DNA from: Thiotrichales bacterium 19S3-11
GTDB lineage: Bacteria; Pseudomonadota; Gammaproteobacteria; Francisellales; Francisellaceae
Assembly (NCBI GenBank): GCA_021713295.1
Contig: JAKJJU010000002.1
Span: 62,001 to 126,000, forward strand
Direction of reading: 5' to 3'
DNA: 64,000 bases
The stretch's first letter is position 1, and each line of letters starts with the position of its first letter. Shown here piece after piece: positions 1-8,771 of the stretch. The notes below the pieces were generated by a model that had not been told where the DNA came from, made no database searches, and saw only the letters and a list, made by a program, of their open reading frames with translations. Position numbers and translations under genes: made by a program.

Positions 1-779
1 TAATTTAAGCGAATAAACTCCGTAATAAGAGGTTCCGCTTTTTGGGTTGCATTTAATGCAGCTAAAGCCTCTTCCTCTTGCGCTGCAATCACAGTTGCAG
101 GAGCAACATAAAGTGTATTACCAATTTTACGCTTACCTAAATTCTTAGCAATTAATATAATATCTAATACCTCTTGCCAAGGTATATTTTTAAGCTGCAG
201 ACTAATATTGCCTGTAACATTATCACTGGTTACTAAATTAAATTTCGCAAAATCAGCCAATACCTGTAATGCTGCTCGTACGGTTATATCTTGTAAATCT
301 AAAGTTATTTTTTCATTATGCTGAAACAGCAAATTGGCATTTTTCTGATCTTTGACATCCAATGGCGTTAACACAATTTTTAATACATTATCTTGTAATT
401 CTCGCCGAATCATCACAGCTGTTGTTGTATTTAATATAAATTGACTTATCGTATCTTTTTGCTTTCCTTGAATGCTGCTAATTAGATTATCATTCGATAT
501 TTTCATTAAATATTGCCACTTATCAGCAAGCACTGTATTTGCTATTGTAATAGTAATCTCACGTTTATCGTAGCTAAGCTCAATTTCACCATGATCTTTT
601 GGTAAATCCACAGTAAAGACAAAGGTATCTGGCGGTAGTTTTTGATAGCGAATGCTCTCAATTAAATTATTACTTTTAGCACCATTTGCCCAAGCTGGTG
701 ACAATACGAATAAGCACAATCCCATCACGATTAGGTAGAATATAAACGTTTGTACTTCTATGACTTTCATCACTCGCAT
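1..779 (-). CDS. pilQ: PilQ secretin, type IV pilus (N-terminal part, cut by window edge)
   Basis: Outer-membrane secretin through which the type IV pilus leaves the cell; only the first 259 codons are here and the frame is open to the left edge. The start is the ATG at 777-779, preceded by GGAG at 7 nt. A signal peptide (residues ~5-28, ending SPAWA) is followed by a beta-rich region of AMIN type. A secretin/TonB short N-terminal (STN) domain follows at about residues 160-230 (LDLQDITVRAALQVLADFAK to LYVAP). The last visible residues (ITEFIRLN) match the start of the first secretin N domain. It is the last gene of the pilMNOPQ operon, 22 bp after pilP. The family call is confident from the STN domain and the operon order. 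Confidence 0.9.
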   Translation of the reverse strand, partial: MRVMKVIEVQTFIFYLIVMGLCLFVLSPAWANGAKSNNLIESIRYQKLPPDTFVFTVDLPKDHGEIELSYDKREITITIANTVLADKWQYLMKISNDNLISSIQGKQKDTISQFILNTTTAVMIRRELQDNVLKIVLTPLDVKDQKNANLLFQHNEKITLDLQDITVRAALQVLADFAKFNLVTSDNVTGNISLQLKNIPWQEVLDIILIAKNLGKRKIGNTLYVAPATVIAAQEEEALAALNATQKAEPLITEFIRLN

Positions 780-801
780 TAATTATCTCCAAAGCATCAC
801 G

Positions 802-1302
802 TTATAATTTAAGTTCTGCCTTTTCTTCTTTAAAATTTCCAGAAGCTGATTTTATTTTTTCAATAATGCTTATTTTTTTGGCATCAATTGCCTCAACCTG
901 TCCAAAGCGATTGCCAATATAGTCTCCCACTGTAATTGGATAGACCATCTTTGATGCTTTAATTTCAATTAAAGCCCATTTTTTCTCACCCTGATTAATT
1001 ACACCAACAAGACGTAAATCACCTAATGAATATTTTTCTAATGGTGTTAAAAATTTTTGATCTTTTCTGTTATCTGTACTATTGCTATCAACCGATAAAG
1101 GAATTTTAAAAGGGTCTTTCTTTGCATTAACAAACACGATCGACTGATAGTTAATTAATTCAGGCACCGCTGAAATTTTTAGTCTTTCGGCCTTTTGTTG
1201 CTGAGTGTCAATATAACGATCAATATCTTCATGTGAACTCTGACAAGCCACTAACAATAATGAAGTCATCATAAAAAAGACTAAGCCAATCAATTTAATC
1301 AT
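802..1302 (-). CDS. pilP: PilP, type IV pilus assembly lipoprotein
   Basis: Inner-membrane lipoprotein that links the PilN/PilO platform to the PilQ secretin. The 166-residue product starts at the ATG at 1300-1302, which has AAGGG about 10 nt upstream. A longer reading frame to 1344 would bury the signal peptide. Residues 1-20 form a lipoprotein signal ending in LLVAC, so Cys20 should be lipidated. The C-terminal half holds the PilP beta domain (L-G-D-L-R-L-V-G-V around residues 94-102, then WALIEI). The start overlaps the end of pilO by 8 bp, which suggests translational coupling. Length is normal for the family. Confidence 0.9.
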   Translation of the reverse strand: MIKLIGLVFFMMTSLLLVACQSSHEDIDRYIDTQQQKAERLKISAVPELINYQSIVFVNAKKDPFKIPLSVDSNSTDNRKDQKFLTPLEKYSLGDLRLVGVINQGEKKWALIEIKASKMVYPITVGDYIGNRFGQVEAIDAKKISIIEKIKSASGNFKEEKAELKL

Positions 1303-1912
1303 AAGCCTGCCCTTCTTTCTTTGCTTGAGGCAATTGATTTCCATACTGATAAGTCATGGCATTGACCGCTAGAATGAGATGTTGATTATCATTAGCACGC
1401 TTTAGTGTAAAATCTTCAATCGTAATAATGCGTGACATAGAAGCAATGCTATTAACAAATCGACCAATCTGGTTATAAGTCCCTTCAACAACAATTTCAA
1501 TCGGTAATGCTTTATAAAACCCTTTATCTTCTAAAGCAAGTGGTTTGATTAAATGAAATTCCAACCCAGCGCTAAACGCTTCTTCTGTCATTTCTTCTAT
1601 TAATGAGGGAACTTCATTGTCATTCGGTAATTTCTTTAACATCACATTAAAGCGCTGCTGTAATTGATTAATTTGCTGTTTATATTGCTTAGCCTTTGCT
1701 AAGACAATGAGCTTTTGAGCTATTTTTTCTTTATAGATTTGCTGTTGTTTTTCTATTGAATGTAATTGTTCAATACGATGAGTAATGAATAATCCATAAC
1801 CAATAGCCATGCAAATTACAAAAACAATAAAATAAATCGCTAAGCGGACATAACGACCTAGATTAACGATTTTATCTAATCTTATGCTTAATTGCATTAA
1901 TCTATCTATCAA
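1295..1912 (-). CDS. pilO: PilO, type IV pilus inner-membrane platform protein
   Basis: Bitopic inner-membrane protein that pairs with PilN in the pilus alignment subcomplex. It has 205 residues: a short cytoplasmic N terminus, one membrane segment (~22-43), a coiled coil (~50-95) and a periplasmic ferredoxin-like domain, as in the family. I keep the TTG start at 1910-1912 because AGGGG lies 7 nt upstream. The first in-frame ATG (1895-1897) has no ribosome site at a usable distance. It lies 2 bp after pilN and overlaps pilP. Confidence 0.88.
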   Translation of the reverse strand: MIDRLMQLSIRLDKIVNLGRYVRLAIYFIVFVICMAIGYGLFITHRIEQLHSIEKQQQIYKEKIAQKLIVLAKAKQYKQQINQLQQRFNVMLKKLPNDNEVPSLIEEMTEEAFSAGLEFHLIKPLALEDKGFYKALPIEIVVEGTYNQIGRFVNSIASMSRIITIEDFTLKRANDNQHLILAVNAMTYQYGNQLPQAKKEGQAYD

Positions 1913-1914
1913 AT

Positions 1915-2508
1915 CTATTCCCCTGTAGCTACTTGATTCGCTTTCGTTAGTATTGGTTTTGTTGCTAGATCAATGGTCATACTAAAACGTCGATAGTTAT
2001 TTTCATTCATTGCATTATGATTTTCTGAGCTAATCTCATACAGCTTTGGATTTTTCATCCAACCAGAAGCAATAATATTGCGCATAAACTCAGCAATTAA
2101 TGTATTTGATTCAGTCATCCCGTATAGGCTTAAGTGATTATTTTCTTTGCTTACTTCAGTCAAATAGACACCATCAGGTAATATTTTTGGTAATAAATCA
2201 AATAGATAAACCGTTAAATAACGAGTATTTTGCAACTGATTTACAATTAGCATTCGCTCAAATAATTCTTGCTGCTCTTTGGCTAAATGCACTTGAGACT
2301 TTGCCATTGCACTGTAGTATATGGCTTTTTCTTTTAAATAGGCATTACGCTTGTTTGCTTGTGAGATCTGATAGTTATAAACCAAAATGATCATAAAATT
2401 AATTACAATAGCTAAAAAGAGCGCAATGGCAATCGCGATAAAAAATTGTTTTTTTAGCTTCTGATAGCGCATGTTACGCCATGGCATTAAGTTAATTTGT
2501 AAATCCAT
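1915..2508 (-). CDS. pilN: PilN, type IV pilus inner-membrane platform protein
   Basis: Inner-membrane partner of PilO whose cytoplasmic N terminus binds PilM. The conserved PilM-binding motif INLMPWR is at the very N terminus, followed by a membrane segment (~24-45), a coiled coil and a periplasmic domain. Three consecutive ATG codons occur (2514, 2511, 2508) after AAGGAG. The third gives the best spacing of 8 nt, so I use it; the choice changes only one or two Met residues. The first ATG overlaps the pilM stop codon (ATGA). Confidence 0.9.
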   Translation of the reverse strand: MDLQINLMPWRNMRYQKLKKQFFIAIAIALFLAIVINFMIILVYNYQISQANKRNAYLKEKAIYYSAMAKSQVHLAKEQQELFERMLIVNQLQNTRYLTVYLFDLLPKILPDGVYLTEVSKENNHLSLYGMTESNTLIAEFMRNIIASGWMKNPKLYEISSENHNAMNENNYRRFSMTIDLATKPILTKANQVATGE

Positions 2509-2510
2509 CA

Positions 2511-3530
2511 TCATAACTCCTTACGCAATGCAAGAGATAAGGGAATAAGGTATTGATATGGATTATTAATCGTAATTTTTTGATCAATTTCAATAGAAAG
2601 ATAGTCAAATGGATTAAATAAACGCACTTCCATCTCTAATGCTAGAGATAATGTATTTTTGATATTCTCCAGCTCTTCTAGCTCACCACATAAATAGATT
2701 AGCGGTCTAGTTAATGATGCATCTAGAGACGCATAGGCCATATTTAGGGTGCGTTTTAACCATGGTAATTGTTTATTAAGCATCTCGGATGCTTCATCTT
2801 TAGTAATAGGCATTGTTTCACAAAAAGTTGGTAATTGGTTTTCAATAAGCAACGTAACTGTGATTGCATGCTTTCTAGCATCGATTAATACGATGGCTTC
2901 ATTGGTTTTTAGCTTATTACCCCATATTGCTTTTTGAACTAGGCGATACAGAGCATAATGATAGACATCAAGGGTTGTTAATTGACAATTAAGTAATTTT
3001 GCAAAACGTAGATATTGATTGACAATGTCTTTGTGGGCTGCAACAAACAATAGCGATGCTTTTTGATTCTCTGCTAATGGATCAACCAACTGATAATCAT
3101 AATAAATTTGATCTGGCTTGTAAGAAAAATAAGTTTCAATACTCTGGTGAACTTTTTCTTCTAATAAAACATCTTCTAGCGATTTATCAACTGATATAAC
3201 CTGACTAAAGATACGATTAACTGGTAAAGCAAGCGCTATTGCATTCTCTTTGGACTTAGTATGTTTAACAAGCGTTGAAAAAGTTGATGCTAGCTTTTCA
3301 GAGTCTCGAATTGTCTCACCGTCAAAGAGCGGTTGATCTAATTTGAGTGTATTGATATCAATTAGCTGATAACATCCATTACTAAGCTGCTTTAAACTTA
3401 AGCTATGAATGGCATCATCAGTAATCTCTAATGCTGTATTTACAGAAGCTTTAGATAACGCAAACTCATTATATAGTGTTGACGCTATATTTTTAAAAAT
3501 TACTTCTGATTTATTCAACCAACTACGCAT
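2511..3530 (-). CDS. pilM: PilM, actin-like type IV pilus assembly ATPase
   Basis: Cytoplasmic FtsA/actin-fold protein that binds the PilN N terminus and anchors the assembly platform. The 339-residue product has the PilM pattern: an ALALPVNRIFSQVI segment (~116-129), EEKVHQSIETYF (~143-154), an IVLIDARKHAITVTLL strand pair and a C-terminal LIYLCGELEELENI segment. It is first in the pilMNOPQ operon. Upstream a perfect TATAAT (minus strand, at 3542-3547) lies close to the start codon, so the leader would be very short; no good -35 is seen. Divergence from well-studied PilM sequences is notable, but position and motifs agree. Confidence 0.87.
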   Translation of the reverse strand: MRSWLNKSEVIFKNIASTLYNEFALSKASVNTALEITDDAIHSLSLKQLSNGCYQLIDINTLKLDQPLFDGETIRDSEKLASTFSTLVKHTKSKENAIALALPVNRIFSQVISVDKSLEDVLLEEKVHQSIETYFSYKPDQIYYDYQLVDPLAENQKASLLFVAAHKDIVNQYLRFAKLLNCQLTTLDVYHYALYRLVQKAIWGNKLKTNEAIVLIDARKHAITVTLLIENQLPTFCETMPITKDEASEMLNKQLPWLKRTLNMAYASLDASLTRPLIYLCGELEELENIKNTLSLALEMEVRLFNPFDYLSIEIDQKITINNPYQYLIPLSLALRKEL

Positions 3531-3659
3531 ACGATAATCTCATTATATTTCAATTAAAAGCATAGTTGATAAAAAGTATTATTACAAATAGAGCATATTA
3601 ATAATTTTTAAAAAATATTATTAACATTTAAATAGGTAAATTAGATATTTAATTTACAT

Positions 3660-4895
3660 TTAAACTTCTGTTGCAACCACAGGGTTAATTGCAGCTGTAC
3701 TTTTAGGCATTAAATATTTAAAGCCAACAACAAAACTAACAAAGGATGATACAAACAAAATCACCATCATATGCATTAATGTCGGTTGAACCAGAGCCGC
3801 GATAAAACTCATTAAGAAAACGCCACCCATCTGCAATGCACCATAGAGCGCACTTGCTGAACCTTTATTCTTACTAAATAAGTTTAGTGCACTTGCACCG
3901 CTTGTTGGTAAAACAAAACCACCACCCAAATAAAAAATAGCCATAATAATGATAAAGACACTAAAACTAACCGACATTGTTACTACTAAAGCTAATAATA
4001 CCAGCGAAGATACAAACATTAATGCTAATCCCAATACAATAATTACATCTGTTTTCATAAAACGCATTAATAGGAATGAACAAATAAATCTACTGATAAC
4101 AATTAGCCCTAATAATGTCGTTGAAATAACACCAAATTCAAATGCGCTAAATCCATAACGATTAATCAATACAAATGAACCAATTGCATCAAAAATAACA
4201 CTACCGCCAAGTGATACAATAATAGCAATCATATAGACTAAAAATAATTTGTTACGAATTATCTCTGAGTAATTAACAATCAAATGTTTTATATGTAGTG
4301 CATGTTCGTTCTTATCATCAATTGTTTCAGGCATTTGAAATATAACAGTAATCACCAAAATAGCCGCAAAAATAGCCATGAAAATAAAATTACCATGCCA
4401 ACCAAAGCCATGCTGTAACGCACCGCCAAGTAATGGCGATAATGCTGGCGCCATTGCAAAAAAGATACTCATCCAAGCAATAATCATTAGAAACTTCTCT
4501 TTTGAGACGGAATCTTGAATAATTGTTCTAGCTAAAATCAATAAAGCACCAGCACCAAGACCTTGAACGCCACGGCCAAGAATTAAACTATAAATCGTAG
4601 GTGAGACTGAACAGATTACTGAACCAATCAAAAAGATTAAAGCACCAAATATTACAACTGGTTTTCTACCATATTTATCTGAGATGGGCCCATAGAATAA
4701 CTGTGATACGGCTAAAACGAGTAAAAAGCTAGAAATGGTAATACGTGCTAAAGATGAGCCAGCCTCAAAATAAGCCGTTATCGCAGGCAATGACGGTGTA
4801 TACATTAAAGCACCAAAAAAGTAGGTACAAGCTAACATAATTGATAATACGGTCATCTTCATCAAACTGATTGGCTGTTGATTGTGATTGGTCAT
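3660..4895 (-). CDS. MFS multidrug exporter, Bcr/CflA family
   Basis: Proton-driven drug:H+ antiporter of the 12-helix DHA1 type in the inner membrane. The 411-residue protein has the family signatures: YTPSLPAI near residue 32, the motif-A loop GPISDKYGRKPVV (~69-81) and the motif-C-like stretch GVQGLGAGALLILARTIIQD (~109-128). ATG start with GAGGGAAATTAA upstream. It is divergent from a TetR regulator, and two palindromes with the same half-site overlap its promoter, so it is very likely the regulator's main target. The drug cannot be told from sequence. Confidence 0.88.
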   Translation of the reverse strand: MTNHNQQPISLMKMTVLSIMLACTYFFGALMYTPSLPAITAYFEAGSSLARITISSFLLVLAVSQLFYGPISDKYGRKPVVIFGALIFLIGSVICSVSPTIYSLILGRGVQGLGAGALLILARTIIQDSVSKEKFLMIIAWMSIFFAMAPALSPLLGGALQHGFGWHGNFIFMAIFAAILVITVIFQMPETIDDKNEHALHIKHLIVNYSEIIRNKLFLVYMIAIIVSLGGSVIFDAIGSFVLINRYGFSAFEFGVISTTLLGLIVISRFICSFLLMRFMKTDVIIVLGLALMFVSSLVLLALVVTMSVSFSVFIIIMAIFYLGGGFVLPTSGASALNLFSKNKGSASALYGALQMGGVFLMSFIAALVQPTLMHMMVILFVSSFVSFVVGFKYLMPKSTAAINPVVATEV

Positions 4896-4943
4896 TTAAT
4901 TTCCCTCGGCTTTATTATTGTTTTATGGTTAATTCAATCGCAC

Positions 4944-4959
4944 TTGAACGACTGTTCAA
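4944..4959. promoter_or_regulatory. TetR-type operator O1
   Basis: Palindrome TTGAAC-GACT-GTTCAA. It lies just downstream of the -10 of the exporter promoter, where a bound repressor would block initiation. It shares half-sites with a second palindrome whose centre is 31 bp away, about three helical turns. Confidence 0.7.
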
Positions 4960-4961
4960 TT

Positions 4962-4990
4962 ATCGTATCACTAATTGAACGTTCGTTCAA
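4962..4990 (-). promoter_or_regulatory. Promoter of the MFS exporter
   Basis: Minus-strand -35 TTGAAC (4985-4990), 17-bp spacer and extended -10 TGATACGAT (hexamer 4962-4967). The -35 is inside operator O2 and the predicted start is inside operator O1. Confidence 0.6.
4975..4990. promoter_or_regulatory. TetR-type operator O2 overlapping the exporter -35
   Basis: Palindrome TTGAAC-GTTC-GTTCAA, with a further A/T pair outside giving 8-bp perfect arms. It has the same half-site as the palindrome at 4944-4959 and covers the -35 of the exporter promoter, as expected for a repressor site. Confidence 0.72.
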
Positions 4991-5064
4991 TAAAATATCT
5001 TCATTTTTTTTTACTTTTGATATATCCTTAGCAATAACTTAAAACTTAAGGTCTTGTTATCTTT

Positions 5065-5652
5065 ATGAAAACACCTGAAAATCAAACACAAATAAAAATA
5101 ATTACTTCAGCTAAAAAACTCTTTGTCAAAAATGGATTTAACGGCACCTCAATACGTGACATTGCTAAAGATGCTAAAGTGCAAGTCTCTCTAATCTATC
5201 ATTATTACGAAAATAAGATTTCACTTTGGAAGGCAGTTAAAGAAGCTTTATTTACACCCGAATTAGTAAAATCATTAACAGAATGTGCTAATTTAGATTA
5301 TTTTAAGGATTATTTAGATCATTTTATTCGCCTTCGATTTGACGTTTATTTTAGCCATCCAGAGATACTTAGACTCATTGACTGGCAACGCTTAGAGGAT
5401 AATGATGAACTCATTGGGATTCGTAGTTATAGTCATAATAGTATTTGGCAAAATTTGGAAAATATTATTCATAAATTTCAACAAGATGGACAAGTAACAA
5501 AAAAGTACCCACCAAAATACATTCTATTAACCATTAACTCCGCTATATTTGCACCATTTATGCACAGCTATAAGTTTCAATCACAAGAAGAAAGAGAAGC
5601 CTTTATATCAATGATCATTGACTCAATGGAACGCGCTTTTAAGGCGGGATGA
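5065..5652 (+). CDS. TetR-family transcriptional repressor
   Basis: 195-residue one-component regulator. The N-terminal helix-turn-helix is canonical: AKKLFVKNGFNGTSIRDIAK, then AKVQVSLIYHYYENKISLW at about residues 15-60. The C-terminal all-helical domain resembles the CerR/AefR-like C-terminal type and should bind the inducer and dimerise. It is divergent from the exporter at 3660-4895. The paired palindromes in between fit repression of the pump and of itself. The start is the ATG at 5065 with AAGG about 13 nt upstream. Confidence 0.88.
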   Translation: MKTPENQTQIKIITSAKKLFVKNGFNGTSIRDIAKDAKVQVSLIYHYYENKISLWKAVKEALFTPELVKSLTECANLDYFKDYLDHFIRLRFDVYFSHPEILRLIDWQRLEDNDELIGIRSYSHNSIWQNLENIIHKFQQDGQVTKKYPPKYILLTINSAIFAPFMHSYKFQSQEEREAFISMIIDSMERAFKAG

Positions 5653-5857
5653 AAAAAAGCATTATCTAACAATGAGTGACTATGGAAAACCATACTCAAA
5701 TGATTATTAATGAATAACAAGCGAAGTTGAATGAGCTAAAATCGGTGAAATTTGATCTTTTTGTACACAAATGACAACTCTATTATTCAGGTGAGAATTA
5801 ATGTTGTCCGGACATCATCTCTACGTACACATTGGGCCTAAACGGAATGTTAAATTT
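5653..5857. other. Gene-free spacer between tetR and the AbiE pair
   Basis: About 205 bp with no convincing ORF, repeat or terminator. Base composition is a little less AT-rich than neighbouring spacers (for example the stretch near 5800-5840). This could mark the border of the acquired toxin-antitoxin segment, but no attachment site or insertion-sequence end was recognised. Confidence 0.3.
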
Positions 5858-6793
5858 TTATAATTGCGCATTTAATTGTTTTATAAGGCTCAAAATATCA
5901 CTGAATTTTGGAGGCTTGTTAAAATAAATTTCAGATTTTTGATCATAAAATTTACTAAATGTATCCATTTCTCCTTGTTCAGATAGCAAAAAGGCAGGGT
6001 TTTTAGTTAAATCCAATTCATCATTTTGACCAAATTTTTCATGTTTATATGCTTTATAAGTTTCTGTTTTAATAAAGTCTAATATTCTCTTATCTTGTAA
6101 TAGCATGTAAACATCATAGTAGTGTCGAATAAAATTAACAGGGGAAGATATTTTCTCTGTTTTATTCCTACGATATTTAGTCGAAATGGTTTGAAGTTTT
6201 TCAACAAAAGTATATTCAGGACGATAACATTTTACTTTTAATGCTCGGTTATCAAATACATTGATATCTAGTTCTATTACCTTATCATACGCCCAAGAAC
6301 TAATGTTTTTTTCTTCAAATGGTGTTGTCTTATCAAACCCTATTTCAAACAAAATACCTTCTTTTAAAGCTGGCAATGATTCATAATAAGAATGATACAG
6401 CCCTCTAATACCAGCGCTTCTCATTTTTCCATCATCAAATTCATAATCACGAGTAAAAGACAAACCAGGTATTGAAAGGTTGTTGGAAATATCATCAAAA
6501 AAATTACTTCTAGCGATAATATGATTTTTTTTATCATGATTTCTGCCAGTCTTTAAGTTTAATTCTGGATTTGGATAGACTTGCACGTCAATATCCTCAG
6601 AAAAGCGATTTATAAGGCTAAATCCTTTTGATAAAGATGTTCCACCTTTTAATTCAAAGTTATGCTTCTGCTGTAATCCCCATAAAGCATGCATTACCCA
6701 ATAATCTTTTTCTATAATACTTGGGCTAATACTCATTTCGTCGGAAATTGCTAGAAACAGGTCCTGAGCATCAGGTAGCTCGTGTAAAAACAT
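5858..6793 (-). CDS. AbiEii-type nucleotidyltransferase toxin (type IV TA)
   Basis: Toxin half of an AbiE abortive-infection/toxin-antitoxin pair; family members are nucleotidyltransferases active in the cytoplasm. The key motif is visible as GGTSLSKGF followed by RFSEDIDVQV, the AbiEii/AbiGii version of the GSxxxxxDxD catalytic signature. Lys/Arg-rich helices and a second conserved block (YRPEYTFVEKLQTIS) follow. I place the start at the ATG at 6791-6793, one base after the antitoxin stop codon and preceded by GGAAG. A longer frame to 6844 would overlap the antitoxin and has no ribosome site. About 311 residues, near the family's usual size. Confidence 0.88.
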   Translation of the reverse strand: MFLHELPDAQDLFLAISDEMSISPSIIEKDYWVMHALWGLQQKHNFELKGGTSLSKGFSLINRFSEDIDVQVYPNPELNLKTGRNHDKKNHIIARSNFFDDISNNLSIPGLSFTRDYEFDDGKMRSAGIRGLYHSYYESLPALKEGILFEIGFDKTTPFEEKNISSWAYDKVIELDINVFDNRALKVKCYRPEYTFVEKLQTISTKYRRNKTEKISSPVNFIRHYYDVYMLLQDKRILDFIKTETYKAYKHEKFGQNDELDLTKNPAFLLSEQGEMDTFSKFYDQKSEIYFNKPPKFSDILSLIKQLNAQL

Positions 6794-6794
6794 A

Positions 6795-7376
6795 TTAACT
6801 TCCAAGAAGACTCTGTAAATATTTTCTGGTAGCAACTTTACCATACTTTTTAGATAACAACTTCAATTTGCCTTTATCAAATTGATTGAGATTTCTCGCT
6901 ACCCTTTCCTTCAATTGACTTAAGTCTTCTGTTAAATATTTCATATTGTTTAATAAGTCTACCAATAAAAACTCTTTGGTCATTTTGGTAGGAAAACCAT
7001 TATTCGGCCGTTTAAAAGAAAAAACACGACTACCTAGCTTTATATCGTCATAACGTTCACTGTTATAGACAACTACTTTATTATAAAGTTGTGTTAGCCC
7101 TAACCCTAGTTTGTTATAGTCATTCCATGAATACATAAGGAAAGGTTTATGAAGAAAGCTTTTTACTAGAGCATCATCTGTTGGTGGTAGTAGTCCAAAA
7201 CGAGATTTCCTAGGTTTGTAATATAACCCAGTTGCTGGTTTTTTAAGTTTTTTTTCCTTTACTAATGTCTTGAGATCTCTATCTAAGTCACTTGAGTAGG
7301 ATAGTAAGTCCTCTCTTCGGTAAACAGATCCTGCCTGCATATGTGAGTAAAGTTTATTGCGTTGTAATGTATTCAT
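6795..7376 (-). CDS. AbiEi-type antitoxin
   Basis: Antitoxin/autorepressor of the AbiE pair, 193 residues. An N-terminal winged-helix domain (~1-60: SVYRREDLL, LDRDLKTLVKEKKLKK, GLYYKPRKSRFG) is followed by the AbiEi C-terminal domain with SRVFSFKRPNNGFP and TKEFLLVDLLNNM. In this family the N-terminal domain binds the operon promoter. The ATG at 7374-7376 lies 6 nt after a TATACT -10 box, so the mRNA probably begins at the start codon and needs no Shine-Dalgarno; none is present. A GTG at 7403 in frame is upstream of that promoter and is rejected. Confidence 0.85.
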   Translation of the reverse strand: MNTLQRNKLYSHMQAGSVYRREDLLSYSSDLDRDLKTLVKEKKLKKPATGLYYKPRKSRFGLLPPTDDALVKSFLHKPFLMYSWNDYNKLGLGLTQLYNKVVVYNSERYDDIKLGSRVFSFKRPNNGFPTKMTKEFLLVDLLNNMKYLTEDLSQLKERVARNLNQFDKGKLKLLSKKYGKVATRKYLQSLLGS

Positions 7377-7382
7377 ATCTAT

Positions 7383-7411
7383 AGTATATCGAAATTTTTC
7401 CACAAATGCAA
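7383..7411 (-). promoter_or_regulatory. Promoter of the AbiE operon, predicted leaderless
   Basis: Minus-strand -35 TTGCAT (7406-7411), exactly 17 bp, then -10 TATACT (7383-7388). Six bases follow before the antitoxin ATG, so transcription should start at the A of the ATG. Confidence 0.6.
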
Positions 7412-7482
7412 ATAGATTTAGTAAAATATCATGTAATTATATTTTAACCTGAGTTCGAAAATAGAAAGTAATTTAACTATAG

Positions 7483-8766
7483 CTAACCTCTTTTAATTTT
7501 AAATAAAACCAACAACAAAACAACCAACAAATTTATCACCGCTAATGCTAAAAATGAGCTAATGATTGAAAACGTTAACACATGCACCCACAGCGATATA
7601 AATACGGACATAACCACCAAGAAAAACGCATTAATCATATTATTTGCCGCAACCATTCGCGCACACATTTTTTGATCCGATAAATGTTGTACCATCGCAT
7701 AAAGTGGCACAGTATAGATACCACCAAATACAGCAATCAGTAAGATCATTAAACTAATAAACCAAAAAATTGGATAGTGAAAATAATCCAACAGACCAAG
7801 TTCTACGCTCATCAATTGACTCACTGGCTCTAAAAATAAATTGACACAAAAAAACAAGAACATTGATACAGACATTAATATCAATGCAAATGGTACATAG
7901 CGCGCATGAATTTCACCTTTTTGTAGCCGACTTGTAATTAAAGTGCCAATGGCAATACCAATAGAAAATAAGATAATAAAATAATTAAAAACATGATGCG
8001 AAGCAAACAACACACTTTTTACGTATTCTGGAAATAAGCTCATGTAACAACCCGCAACAAACCAAAACCATGAAATCCCCAAAATCGCTATAAATACGGC
8101 TTTATTTTTATAGGCTTGATAAATAATATCAATCGTTAAATGAATAATATTAAACTGAATCGGACGTTGATTGGCCATTGCTTTCGCCTGTGGCACATAA
8201 AATGAAACAAACAATCCAGTGATTGCTAAGCTAAAGCCTAAAATAACAACAATTTCTCTGCCAAAAGCCAATGGATAAAGCTGACTGCCCAATAAAATAC
8301 CAATTAAAACGGCAAAAAATGTGCCACTTTCAATCAATGCATTTCCAGCAACAAGCTCATGCTTTTGTAAATGTTGTGGTAAAATAGCGTATTTGATTGG
8401 CCCAAAAATTGTTGAGTGAACACCTAAGAGAAAAATACTAAACAATAACAACGGAATATTAACCAAATAAAAGCCGATGGCCACTAAAACCATCACTAAA
8501 ATTTCAACGCACTTAACCCAACGAATGATTATGGCTTTATTACACTTATCTGCTAACTCTCCAGCTAGCGCTGATAATATAAAGTAAGGAAAGATAAATA
8601 ACGCAATTGCAATGGAGTTAAGTGCTGTAATTTTTGAGGATTGATAGCTTGTTGTAAAGGTTAATAAAACAATAAAGGCATATCGAACTAGATTATCATT
8701 TACAGCCTGTAAAAACTGCACGATAAATAAGGGTAAAAAGCGTTTTCTTCGTAGGAGGTTATGCAT
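7483..8766 (-). CDS. MFS transporter, LplT-like (lysophospholipid flippase type)
   Basis: 427-residue inner-membrane protein with 12 predicted helices. The N-terminal stretch RFLPLFIVQFLQAVNDNLVRYAF matches the LplT/Aas transporter signature. In that family the protein flips lysophospholipids inward for re-acylation. Conserved loop motifs are ALAGELADKCNKA and GVHSTIFGPIKYAILPQHL. No acyltransferase or acyl-ACP synthetase partner is adjacent, so the substrate is inferred. The start codon (8764-8766) has no Shine-Dalgarno and is preceded after 5 bp by a perfect 16-bp inverted repeat. Confidence 0.8.
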   Translation of the reverse strand: MHNLLRRKRFLPLFIVQFLQAVNDNLVRYAFIVLLTFTTSYQSSKITALNSIAIALFIFPYFILSALAGELADKCNKAIIIRWVKCVEILVMVLVAIGFYLVNIPLLLFSIFLLGVHSTIFGPIKYAILPQHLQKHELVAGNALIESGTFFAVLIGILLGSQLYPLAFGREIVVILGFSLAITGLFVSFYVPQAKAMANQRPIQFNIIHLTIDIIYQAYKNKAVFIAILGISWFWFVAGCYMSLFPEYVKSVLFASHHVFNYFIILFSIGIAIGTLITSRLQKGEIHARYVPFALILMSVSMFLFFCVNLFLEPVSQLMSVELGLLDYFHYPIFWFISLMILLIAVFGGIYTVPLYAMVQHLSDQKMCARMVAANNMINAFFLVVMSVFISLWVHVLTFSIISSFLALAVINLLVVLLLVLFKIKRG

Positions 8767-8771
8767 ACTAT

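Noticed and set aside
5700-5857. Possible insertion-sequence remnant before the AbiE pair
   Set aside because: No terminal inverted repeats, target duplication or transposase similarity could be recognised by eye.
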